Shown here: piece after piece, positions 7,877 to 14,405 of the stretch
Layout: the number at the start of each line of letters is the position of its first letter
How positions within the stretch are numbered: the first letter of the stretch is position 1
Source: JAYEPK01 sp048569615
GTDB taxonomy: Archaea; Thermoplasmatota; Penumbrarchaeia; Penumbrarchaeales; Penumbrarchaeaceae
Length of the DNA: 16,598 nucleotides
Reading direction: 5' to 3'
Assembly: GCA_048569615.1 (NCBI GenBank)
Contig: JBLIRK010000051.1
Span: 1-16,598 of the forward strand
Program-made: the position numbers and the translations under genes
The notes under the pieces: model-generated
What the model saw: the letters and a program-made list of their open reading frames with translations, nothing else
Told to the model about the DNA's origin: nothing
Database searches by the model: none

Positions 7877-7888
7877 CAGTTCGAACTG
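7877..7888. promoter_or_regulatory. Perfect 12-base palindrome resembling a tRNA T arm
   Basis: CAGTTCGAACTG is a perfect palindrome about 50 bases upstream of the TATA element at 7937. It sits in a sequence sharing ACCAGTTCGAA with the T arm of the nearby tRNA-Gln. It could be an operator or a worn tRNA fragment; nothing decides between them. Confidence 0.25.
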
Positions 7889-7936
7889 TGAGCACTCCCT
7901 TCTTCGGCTCTCCCATGGAAAGCCCAACTCCTTTAT

Positions 7937-7945
7937 CTATATAAG
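7937..7945 (+). promoter_or_regulatory. TATA element and structured leader of the 59-residue membrane protein gene
   Basis: CTATATAAG predicts initiation near 7967 and a leader of about 59 bases. The leader contains a GC-rich hairpin, CGCCC (7977-7981) with GGGCG (7987-7991), and a GGAGA ribosome site (8014-8018) before the ATG at 8026. Confidence 0.5.
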
Positions 7946-8025
7946 ATGGGACAATGACATACCAACAAAATCGCGCCGCCCCGACCGGGCGATCATAAAA
8001 CCCCCCATTAAACGGAGAAGCTCAC

Positions 8026-8205
8026 ATGAGGTCGACAACCTGGATGGTATTATCTATCGTATTCCTTTTCATTACGGTATTAGGTGTATTCTTCACAGGC
8101 AACCAGGTTCTTGGAGCCATAGGAACGCTCGGAATAGTCTTCTGCCTGTGGTTCACGTTCCGCAGGATAGACCTCGAGAACGATAATGACAGTAAAGTGC
8201 TCTGA
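8026..8205 (+). CDS. Small two-helix membrane protein, 59 residues
   Basis: This short frame begins at ATG 8026 with GGAGA seven bases upstream and ends at TGA 8205. The protein starts MRSTTWMVLS and has two hydrophobic segments (about 6-23 and 29-45) split by 'FTGNQ'. A basic RR pair and a polar acidic tail 'DLENDNDSKVL' follow. A TATA element, a leader and a ribosome site all fit, which makes it a likely real gene despite its size. It is convergent with the lipoprotein gene, with 23 bases between their stops. No family is recognised. Confidence 0.65.
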   Translation: MRSTTWMVLSIVFLFITVLGVFFTGNQVLGAIGTLGIVFCLWFTFRRIDLENDNDSKVL

Positions 8206-8228
8206 TCCTGTCCATCTGCATATCCATC

Positions 8229-8897
8229 CTATGAGACGATCGCTATCGTATCCTTCTCCCAAACAACCTTATTCTCTGCAATGTCGATAATCTTGACGTT
8301 GTATGATTCACCCACAGCCGGGTGCCAATCATCCTCTGAATGATAGAAGGTCGCAGTCTCTCCGGCGGATGTGGATTCTTCATCCGTTGCGAAATCATCG
8401 GTTCCATCCACGATAATCTGGTAATCCCACCAGTTTATAGTCCCCTGGAGCACCTCGAACACAATTGTGTCGGTGGAGTTGTAGATCCTTGCATTAAGGG
8501 ACATTGTGGGAACTTTCTCCCCCCCTTCCGCAATGATATCCATTTCCCATATGAGCCTGTTGCTTTCAATATCCACGATCTTGACCGTATATTCCTCTCC
8601 GTTCAACAGTTCAAGTTCTTCATCGGGATCGTAGAATTCAGCAGTTTCACCCGCCGATGAGGATGTCTCGTCCGTCCGGAGCTCCGTACCATCCACGGTC
8701 ACTTTATAATCCGTCCATTCATAACTCCCGCTTATGATCTCGAGGATCAGTGTCTCATCGGTGGCTGACAGCTCTCCTTTTCCTTGAAGGACGACAGCCT
8801 CTTCATTTTCGCCCTCTTCTTCCAGGCAGCCTGCCGCAACTACAAATACCAGGATCGCTGCCAGGGGCAAAACTATGAAATATCCATTTTTTCTCAT
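8229..8897 (-). CDS. Two-repeat secreted lipoprotein
   Basis: The start is placed at ATG 8897 (222 residues) because GGAGG lies exactly eight bases upstream (8906-8910). The ATG at 8912 overlaps that site and has no site of its own. The N-terminus has a basic start, a hydrophobic stretch and a lipobox AAGC with Cys24, so it is probably lipid-anchored on the outer face. An acidic spacer precedes two copies of an all-beta domain of about 85 residues (about 40-123 and 132-219). Each copy has 'W.DY...VDGT', 'SAGETA.FY' and 'GE.Y.VKI.DI..N...WE.D.IA'. The pattern resembles the C-terminal domain of archaeal type IV pilin-like proteins (the DUF1628 style), but that is a judgement by eye. Its function is unknown; a surface binding role is possible. 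Confidence 0.8.
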   Translation of the reverse strand: MRKNGYFIVLPLAAILVFVVAAGCLEEEGENEEAVVLQGKGELSATDETLILEIISGSYEWTDYKVTVDGTELRTDETSSSAGETAEFYDPDEELELLNGEEYTVKIVDIESNRLIWEMDIIAEGGEKVPTMSLNARIYNSTDTIVFEVLQGTINWWDYQIIVDGTDDFATDEESTSAGETATFYHSEDDWHPAVGESYNVKIIDIAENKVVWEKDTIAIVS

Positions 8898-8937
8898 TTG
8901 TCTCTCCTCCATGATCTGAATTACAATACATTAAAAA

Positions 8938-8947
8938 TCATATAAAA
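8938..8947 (-). promoter_or_regulatory. TATA element of the lipoprotein gene
   Basis: On the minus strand this reads TTTTATATGA. It predicts a start near 8916 and a leader of about 19 bases, which supports translation from ATG 8897. Confidence 0.5.
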
Positions 8948-8974
8948 TCCTTTTTCATTATTGATAGGAGAAAT

Positions 8975-8984
8975 CTATATAATA
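8975..8984 (+). promoter_or_regulatory. TATA element of the Cys4 protein gene
   Basis: CTATATAATA is centred about 25 bases before ATG 9004, so the mRNA is predicted to be leaderless. It is divergent from the lipoprotein promoter, with about 28 bases between the two TATA elements. Confidence 0.55.
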
Positions 8985-9003
8985 TCCGTCAACATGATAA
9001 TCG

Positions 9004-9213
9004 ATGGTTAACATGAAAGAGGAAATGGCATACGTATGCGACAGCTGTCACAAGGTTGTGAGGAAGAAGGGATACGAGGGCAATCCCGACTGCTGCGGAA
9101 GGACCATGAGGCAGATGCCCTTGGCCGAGTGCGTCAGGGACCCCGCATTCGCGGAGCACGCCCGTTCCTTCGAGGATGACGAACCCTGCGACCCTGGGAT
9201 GTCTGGACCGTGA
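9004..9213 (+). CDS. Desulforedoxin-like Cys4 metal-binding protein
   Basis: This is a 69-residue soluble protein. 'YVCDSC' (Cys12, Cys15), then 14 residues, then 'CCGRTM' closely follows the desulforedoxin and desulfoferrodoxin N-terminal pattern (C-x2-C, about 15 residues, CC-G-x2-M). The four cysteines probably hold one iron or zinc ion. After the metal site comes an extension (about 42-69) containing 'EHARSFEDDEPCD' with one more Cys. A strong TATA element places the transcript start at the first ATG (9004). ATG 9013 is an alternative start that keeps the whole motif. It could be a small electron carrier, a superoxide or redox protein, or a zinc ribbon. Confidence 0.65.
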   Translation: MVNMKEEMAYVCDSCHKVVRKKGYEGNPDCCGRTMRQMPLAECVRDPAFAEHARSFEDDEPCDPGMSGP

Positions 9214-9248
9214 AACGGTCAAAACGACACTAGAATATCAGGGTTCAG

Positions 9249-9257
9249 TTAAATATA
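9249..9257 (+). promoter_or_regulatory. Possible TATA element before the hairpin RNA
   Basis: TTAAATATA is centred near 9253 and predicts initiation at about 9279, three bases before the long inverted repeat begins at 9282. No reading frame starts there. Confidence 0.35.
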
Positions 9258-9278
9258 CCACGAGGACATAGTTGTATG

Positions 9279-9360
9279 TACAAGACGGGAGGGAAAGATC
9301 TTATTATCTCACACACCTCTCTCCTCTTAGATCCCCCACTTCCCCCCGTCTTTCTCTTTC
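9279..9360 (+). ncRNA. Hairpin transcript or strong terminator
   Basis: AAGACGGG (9282-9289) pairs with CCCGTCTT (9345-9352). After a bulged A9290, GGGAA (9291-9295) pairs with TTCCC (9340-9344). GATC (9297-9300) can pair with GATC (9330-9333), leaving a pyrimidine-rich loop of 29 bases. T-rich sequence follows (9349-9363). With the TATA-like element at 9249-9257 this could be a small RNA of about 80 bases starting at its own hairpin. It could also be the end of the Cys4 protein transcript. The intergenic region 9214-9428 holds nothing else besides the protease promoter. Confidence 0.4.
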
Positions 9361-9396
9361 TTTGATACCATTGACCTTAATACGATAGTTCGAAAA

Positions 9397-9405
9397 AGTA
9401 TAAAC
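9397..9405 (+). promoter_or_regulatory. TATA element of the subtilisin-like protease gene
   Basis: AGTATAAAC is centred at 9401, and its expected start falls within one or two bases of ATG 9429. The protease mRNA is therefore predicted to be leaderless, in keeping with the absence of a ribosome site. Confidence 0.5.
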
Positions 9406-9428
9406 TTAATAAGCGTTAATCCCGGGTC

Positions 9429-11504
9429 ATGATGAAGCTCTTGAGCTACTTGGCATTCGCTTTCCTGCTTTCCATACCCCTTGCCGCGGCCATCGACCTT
9501 GAACCGAGGCCCGAGCTGCCGACCGGAGCCGGAGGACTGGAGAACGAAAGATGGGAGGCGCCCATTGCAGAGGAGAGCGGATCATCATGGTGGGAGCGAA
9601 CTGTCTTCGATCAGAACAGGAACGGACTGGCGGACCAACTGGAAAGCTATGCCGAGCTCAGTGGGCATAATGCAGTCCCCGCCTATGTTGCGATATCCTA
9701 TGACAGACATATCGAAGATAGTGATATCGAAGAGCTGACGGGCAGGGGGTTTCCGGTCTCTTCCGTTATGGAGGACCTCGATGCGGTTACTATCTTGAAC
9801 TTTCCCTCCAACAGGATCTATGAGCTCCTGAGCCTGCCCGGTGTGGTCTTCGTCGAGCCTCTCGGGGCTCCGGTACTTTATTCGGATATCGCCACACCGA
9901 CGGTCAAGGCCAAGCAGTCCAGCATGTTCTCTCCCTACACCGCTTGGGAAGAGGGCTACCAGGGACGCGGTGTGAACATAGCGGTCATTGATACCGGAAT
10001 AGATGACGAGCACCCTGCTCTCCAGGGCAAGTTCGTGGCAGGTGTCGACATGACCAAGCCCGAGATCCCCGCAATCCTATTCCCAAGGGACGGAACCTAC
10101 AATCCCGATGACATCCAGGGCCACGGCTCTACCTGCTCCGGCATCGCAACGGGCACCGGGGCCCCCGAAGGAAAATATCAGGGAACGGCTCCGGAGGCCA
10201 GGCTCGTTGATGTCAGGATAGGAACGAAGATAGGCTATGCTCCCGGAGAGTTCTGGGCAGGAGCCCAGAACGATCCGCATATACTTGACGGTACGATAAA
10301 CGGCATCGAGTGGGCGACCGATAATCTTGATACTCCGTGGGGAAGCGGCGGTGAGGATAATGCGGGAATCGACGTGTTCTCCATCAGCTGGGGAGTTGAC
10401 GTGGGTCAGCCCAGCGATGGTACCGATCTCTACTCGAGGGCCTTGAACACGGCTGTTGAAAAAGGCGCCATAGTCGTCAACGCCGCTGGAAACGACGGTC
10501 CGGAGAATAACGGGTTCACCGGGCTCTCCGCATCATCCGAGGCGATAATCGTCGCAGCTACAGTTGACAAAGATACACTGGAGCAGGAGGATGATGTTGT
10601 TGCCTGGTATTCTTCAAGAGGCCCCAGGCATGACGACGGTGACGGAAATCCCTACAACGAGCTGAAACCAGACATTGCCGCCCCGGGGACCAATATTACC
10701 CAGCTCCAGCCGGACACAACGAGGCTGACAGGAGATGCCTCCAACAACGGCTACGGGAACAGGGGCTCTGGAACATCCTATGCGACCCCGCTGGTGGCAG
10801 GCGTTGTGGCGTTGATACTCGAGGCCAATCCGGAGCTGGAGGACAGAAACGAGATCGTCAAGGAGGTCCTGAAGTACACTGCGGACAGGATGAAGCCCCC
10901 CATGTATCCCGAACTCGATCCATTCTGGGAGAAGGACTTCGGATACGGGACGGTTGACGCCTACGCGGCAGTCATCCTTTCAGCGAACATCCCCAACATG
11001 GACAACGTAGATCCGAGGCTCCAGGCGCACATAACCAATGTGAGCTTCTCCTTCACGGATGACAACAACCACACATGGAACAAGCCCTACTATTCGATGT
11101 ACGAAGCAGTAAAACCTGTGAAGGTCTCGGGACTGGGATGGTCAAAGGGCGGCGAGTTCGAGAAGGTACAGTACAAGCTTGTCAAGGGCGGGATCGATAT
11201 AGGTCCAGGCGAGGCCGAGTGGAAGGATGCCGAGATGGACCCGGAGCAGCCCTTCAATCCATGGACCATCGACCTCGGCTCCCCTGCAATAGGCACCTAC
11301 ACATTGTGGGTAAGGTCTGTTGGCGGAGGCAGGGAATCCCTCTATTCGTTCCTTCAGTTCGATGCGGATATCGAAGTGGAGGAGCCCGGTTTCGGGGCTG
11401 GAGGGGGTTTTCTGCTTCCTCTTCTACTGTTCCTCGGAGCAGCCCTCGGGGCTGGCATATTTATCTACTACAAGATGAGGTCTAGGAGTTCTTCACAGGG
11501 GTGA
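9429..11504 (+). CDS. Secreted membrane-anchored subtilisin-like serine protease (S8)
   Basis: This 691-residue protease has a signal peptide (1-21). A calcium-binding-like loop 'DQNRNGLADQLE' (61-72) and a propeptide region run to about 165. The S8 catalytic domain carries Asp188 ('VIDTGID'), His232 ('GHGSTCSG'), oxyanion Asn355 ('NAAGNDGP') and nucleophile Ser450 ('GSGTSYATP'), so the full triad is present. A C-terminal beta-rich domain (about 530-650) follows, then a Gly-rich turn and one membrane helix (about 660-681) with a short basic tail. It should act outside the cell while held at the membrane, on protein nutrients or surface proteins. There are two adjacent ATGs (9429 and 9432); the first is chosen from the TATA distance. 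Its last 23 bases overlap the end of the convergent PhoU-family gene. Confidence 0.93.
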   Translation: MMKLLSYLAFAFLLSIPLAAAIDLEPRPELPTGAGGLENERWEAPIAEESGSSWWERTVFDQNRNGLADQLESYAELSGHNAVPAYVAISYDRHIEDSDIEELTGRGFPVSSVMEDLDAVTILNFPSNRIYELLSLPGVVFVEPLGAPVLYSDIATPTVKAKQSSMFSPYTAWEEGYQGRGVNIAVIDTGIDDEHPALQGKFVAGVDMTKPEIPAILFPRDGTYNPDDIQGHGSTCSGIATGTGAPEGKYQGTAPEARLVDVRIGTKIGYAPGEFWAGAQNDPHILDGTINGIEWATDNLDTPWGSGGEDNAGIDVFSISWGVDVGQPSDGTDLYSRALNTAVEKGAIVVNAAGNDGPENNGFTGLSASSEAIIVAATVDKDTLEQEDDVVAWYSSRGPRHDDGDGNPYNELKPDIAAPGTNITQLQPDTTRLTGDASNNGYGNRGSGTSYATPLVAGVVALILEANPELEDRNEIVKEVLKYTADRMKPPMYPELDPFWEKDFGYGTVDAYAAVILSANIPNMDNVDPRLQAHITNVSFSFTDDNNHTWNKPYYSMYEAVKPVKVSGLGWSKGGEFEKVQYKLVKGGIDIGPGEAEWKDAEMDPEQPFNPWTIDLGSPAIGTYTLWVRSVGGGRESLYSFLQFDADIEVEEPGFGAGGGFLLPLLLFLGAALGAGIFIYYKMRSRSSSQG

Positions 11505-12489
11505 AGGTGTTCAGGGTTATCTTCCCGATATCCCCTCCGTAGGCCCCTATCCTCTCTATGGAGTTGATGACATAGGCCAGAAGCACCGCTTCGTCCGCCT
11601 GCAGCGTGAAGACCTTCTTGAGGAGCGGCTCCAGCTTCACCTTGAGCTCCCTCGACCTGTCCACAACGTTATCCGCTAGCGTCAGGTCGTGGGAGAAAAG
11701 CGATCTGACCGAATCCGAGAAGATGCCCTTTGCCGTCTCCCCTTCTTTCATAATCGTGGCCATGAGCTCCTTGTCCTCAGCATCATCGAGGTCCTTGATG
11801 CATTTGGCCATGGATACCGTATGGTCCGCCACCCTCTCCACCACCCTGGAGGTGAGCATGTAGTTTAGCGCCTCCTCCGGGGAGATCTTGGTCTTGTCCG
11901 CGACCTTGGGGGACTGGTTGACCATGTTGTATTCCTTGTGTATGAGCCAGTTGATCCTGTCCACCTCGATGTCCCTTGTTATGACATCGTCGAGGAAAGC
12001 ATGGTCCAGGTCCTTCATTCCCTTGAGGAAGTCCTCGATCATCTTCTCGGTTATGTATGCCATCCTCTTGAGTCCGGTCTTGACGGAAAAGTCGGCGGGA
12101 TCTATGAGGTCCTGGAGCTTGATTATGTCCTTCCTCTCCTCCACAATCTCGACACCCATGACGAGCCTTGTGAACTCCCTTACCTTCCTTGCATGCTGGG
12201 GGGACATGGCTCCTTTTGAGGTTACAATGATATTGTTAACTCCCGAGACGTAGGCTCCCACGAGCCTTCTGATCAGTGCATCCGGGCTCTCCTTTCCCGT
12301 TAGCCTGATCTCTCCAGTTACGGACTCCTTGAAGTTCATGGGCTGGGGGGACATGATCAGATGGCCGTTCTTGTCCTCCATTATGTTCAGGGAGGATCCG
12401 GAGGAAATGCCGTTCTTTTCCGCCCATTTCTTGGGTAGGGACACAATGAAGGTCGAGCCTCCCGAGATCTGAACCTTTCTAGTCTCCAT
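11482..12489 (-). CDS. phoU: AbrB-PhoU phosphate-uptake regulator family protein
   Basis: This 335-residue protein starts with a SpoVT/AbrB-like DNA-binding domain (about 1-48, 'RKVQISGGSTFIVSLPKKW'). Two PhoU helical repeats follow (about 135-230 and 240-330), with the metal-binding style motifs 'RDIEVDRINWLIHKEY', 'RVVERVADHTVSMA' and 'NSIERIGAYGGDI'. In archaea such fusions are thought to couple phosphate transport or signalling to transcription. No pst genes lie in the window, so phosphate is assumed from the family. No ribosome site precedes ATG 12489. The gap to the upstream transglutaminase-like gene is 33 bases, so it may be co-transcribed, though 'TTTAAATAG' (12525-12533) could serve as its own TATA. 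Confidence 0.88.
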   Translation of the reverse strand: METRKVQISGGSTFIVSLPKKWAEKNGISSGSSLNIMEDKNGHLIMSPQPMNFKESVTGEIRLTGKESPDALIRRLVGAYVSGVNNIIVTSKGAMSPQHARKVREFTRLVMGVEIVEERKDIIKLQDLIDPADFSVKTGLKRMAYITEKMIEDFLKGMKDLDHAFLDDVITRDIEVDRINWLIHKEYNMVNQSPKVADKTKISPEEALNYMLTSRVVERVADHTVSMAKCIKDLDDAEDKELMATIMKEGETAKGIFSDSVRSLFSHDLTLADNVVDRSRELKVKLEPLLKKVFTLQADEAVLLAYVINSIERIGAYGGDIGKITLNTFTPVKNS

Positions 12490-12522
12490 GGGGATGCACC
12501 AAATATAGATGATACGGACTTA

Positions 12523-13746
12523 CTATTTAAAATATATATCAACTACATAAACAGTGTCGGTTTCTACAAATTTCCACCCCAATCCATTACCTCCGTATAG
12601 ATACATCTGGTCATCCGCTCCTCTTGTCGGCTCCACATCGAGCGGGAACCATCCGAAGACGAGATAGGACTGCGGCTCGACGATCAGCCAGGTTCCCAGA
12701 TCGTCCTCCCATATCTGGAACGGGATCTCCAGTCCGTACCTTTCCTCCAGGAGATGCAGGTTTTCCGTTGAATCCCCCAGGTACACGGCATTGAAGGCGT
12801 GCCCCTCGGTTATGATCACCCTTGCATTTCCCCCCATGGCGTTGATGACGGACCCGAAGAGTATAGCATAATCCTCGCAGTCGCCTCCTCCCCTTGCGAG
12901 GCAGGCCGTGGGTGTGATCCATTGGTTCTTTCCGTTGTCCGGGTCCGGGATGTATTCTATCCGGTTCACGACCCATTCGAATGCGTCGGCGACCTTCTGG
13001 ATCGTGTAGCTCCCCTGGCCAAAGGAGAGGTTTGCGACGAGAGATGAGATCTCCTCCCTGTCCTCCCCGATCAGATCGTGGACCTTGTCGTAGTAGTAGG
13101 CATAATTATACTTTACCTCGGGTCTTTCCTCGTAAGGCTCCAGCTCCACAATATTGACGGTGGACGGATCGAATTCCATGGCTTCCTTCCTGACCCACTG
13201 GTCCAAAAGGGGAAAGTCGAACTTGTCGATGAGAAGGTCCATGGATACCACGTAGCTCCTCAGGTTCTCCTCGGGCGGCTCCAGCGGGATGGGAACAAGG
13301 AGGTGCCTCAGGTATCTCTCCTGGTCCGGGTAAACGTACTTGCCGACCTCTCCCTCCACCTCGGCTCCCCATCCGGTCGAGACCATCACCCTCTCTATGT
13401 AAAGGTTCGTCGTACCCGTGTTCTCCAGTGTGAGGTTCACAACGGCGCCTACCCCGGCATATCCGTCCAGCATCTTGGTCGTTGCATTGACGGGCCACTG
13501 GAGCTTGCACGAGAAGGAGGGTATAGGGCCCGGGGAGATGAAAGTGGGTCTCTCCTCCGCCTCGATGGAGCGGTCCTCGTATCCGGGGATCACCAGGTCT
13601 TCCGGGGAGAATCCTTCCCTGTGCTCCTGGGACAGGAGATAGTCCATGTATATGTAGAGGCCTATCAGGGATGCGACCATGAACATGAGAAGAATGGATA
13701 TGGTCAGAATGAAGCGTGCTACCCTGAGGCCCTTCTTTCCTGGCAC
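12523..13746 (-). CDS. Membrane-anchored transglutaminase-like protein
   Basis: This 407-residue protein has an N-terminal membrane helix (about 11-37) and faces outward. A beta-rich region (about 75-200) precedes a transglutaminase-like core (about 240-365). The core shows Cys290 in 'GGGDCEDYAILF' and His316 in 'EGHAFNAVYL'. The third position appears as Glu357 in 'WLIVEPQ', where Asp is usual. Family members may be cysteine proteases or amide-forming enzymes acting on surface proteins or wall polymers. The start is GTG at 13746. A TATA element (minus strand AATAAAAG, 13768-13775) is centred 26 bases away, so the mRNA is probably leaderless, and no ribosome site is seen. It is divergent from the YkgJ-type gene. 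Confidence 0.8.
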   Translation of the reverse strand: MPGKKGLRVARFILTISILLMFMVASLIGLYIYMDYLLSQEHREGFSPEDLVIPGYEDRSIEAEERPTFISPGPIPSFSCKLQWPVNATTKMLDGYAGVGAVVNLTLENTGTTNLYIERVMVSTGWGAEVEGEVGKYVYPDQERYLRHLLVPIPLEPPEENLRSYVVSMDLLIDKFDFPLLDQWVRKEAMEFDPSTVNIVELEPYEERPEVKYNYAYYYDKVHDLIGEDREEISSLVANLSFGQGSYTIQKVADAFEWVVNRIEYIPDPDNGKNQWITPTACLARGGGDCEDYAILFGSVINAMGGNARVIITEGHAFNAVYLGDSTENLHLLEERYGLEIPFQIWEDDLGTWLIVEPQSYLVFGWFPLDVEPTRGADDQMYLYGGNGLGWKFVETDTVYVVDIYFK

Positions 13747-13781
13747 GTACTTGGATTGAGCCGATTCCTTTTATTGGTTTT

Positions 13782-13793
13782 GGGAATATTCCC
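13782..13793. promoter_or_regulatory. Perfect 12-base palindrome between divergent promoters
   Basis: GGGAATATTCCC sits between the transglutaminase-like gene (TATA at 13768-13775, minus) and the YkgJ-type gene (ATG 13823, plus). It lies just upstream of the former promoter, and its AATATT core could serve the latter as a TATA element. This is a natural place for a two-way operator. Confidence 0.4.
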
Positions 13794-13822
13794 GCTCATA
13801 AGCTTATTAACGCAGGGGAGCC

Positions 13823-14308
13823 ATGGCTTTGAAGGTGAACGAGAAGGGGTTCGAGGTCCACGGGAGAGCCGATGAGGGGAGGATAATTGAGGAGGAATTC
13901 ATCGAGTTCAAGGAGGGATTGAGGTGGGAGTGCATAAGATGCACATGGTGCTGCAGGCAGCCGTGGGCCGTGAACATGACATGGTTCGAGCATGACAGGG
14001 CGAGGGCCGATCCGAGGGCGAAGGACCTTGCCATAGACAGGATAGAGCTCGATGAGGGGAGCGGTCTCACACATCCCTATTTTGTGATCGAAGGAAAATG
14101 TCCGATGCTGAGGGAAAAGGATTCCGCCTGCTCGCTTTATCCCGATTGGTTCTACACTTGCGCCACATATCCTTTCCTGCTTATGCCCAGCGGCACTTTG
14201 AAAGTCCACTCCAAATGCAGAGGGCTTGGACAAGGTCCCATTATCGACCGGGATAAAATGAGGGAGAAGATATTGAAGGAGAGAAGGAGAGCAGGGATGA
14301 TCGTATAG
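13823..14308 (+). CDS. YkgJ-family cysteine cluster protein
   Basis: This 161-residue cytoplasmic protein shows the YkgJ/UPF0153 pattern C-x2-C-x2-CC (Cys37, Cys40, Cys43, Cys44, 'CIRCTWCC'). It continues with Cys93 ('GKCPML'), Cys103 ('ACSLYPDW'), Cys113 ('TCATYPF') and Cys132 ('KCRG'). Family members bind zinc or an iron-sulfur cluster; their reaction is not generally known. Instead of the usual 'YxxRPxxCRxYPF' this one has 'YPDWFYTCATYPF', a variant of the second motif. GGGGAG lies only two bases before ATG 13823, which is close for a ribosome site. The helical C-terminus is rich in Lys and Arg. Confidence 0.8.
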   Translation: MALKVNEKGFEVHGRADEGRIIEEEFIEFKEGLRWECIRCTWCCRQPWAVNMTWFEHDRARADPRAKDLAIDRIELDEGSGLTHPYFVIEGKCPMLREKDSACSLYPDWFYTCATYPFLLMPSGTLKVHSKCRGLGQGPIIDRDKMREKILKERRRAGMIV

Positions 14309-14337
14309 GCCATTCATACCTTTGTAGATTATGCATC

Positions 14338-14354
14338 AATGGTCATTTACCATT
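14338..14354. promoter_or_regulatory. Inverted repeat next to the FHA-TIR promoter
   Basis: AATGGT (14338-14343) and ACCATT (14349-14354) are separated by five bases. The repeat lies seven bases before the A/T-rich TATA element at 14361-14373. It could be an operator or a weak hairpin ending the YkgJ-type transcript. Confidence 0.25.
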
Positions 14355-14360
14355 TATGAG

Positions 14361-14373
14361 CTAAAATATATTA
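14361..14373 (+). promoter_or_regulatory. TATA element of the FHA-TIR operon
   Basis: CTAAAATATATTA is centred near 14367 and predicts transcription from about 14393, leaving a leader of about 13 bases before ATG 14406. Confidence 0.5.
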
Positions 14374-14405
14374 TGAGAAGAGAAGAATGAGGTATTGGTT
14401 GAGGG

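Noticed and set aside
7871..7891. Possible second tRNA after tRNA-Gln
   Set aside because: Only a T-arm-like palindrome is present. No acceptor, D or anticodon arms can be folded around it.
8897..8912. ATG at 8912 as the lipoprotein start
   Set aside because: It overlaps the GGAGG site that serves ATG 8897 and has no ribosome site of its own. The signal peptide fits better from 8897.
13078..13875. 265-residue open frame on the plus strand
   Set aside because: It is antisense to the transglutaminase-like gene and crosses the start of the YkgJ-type gene. No recognisable motif is present, and both opposing genes have clear catalytic or cysteine motifs.
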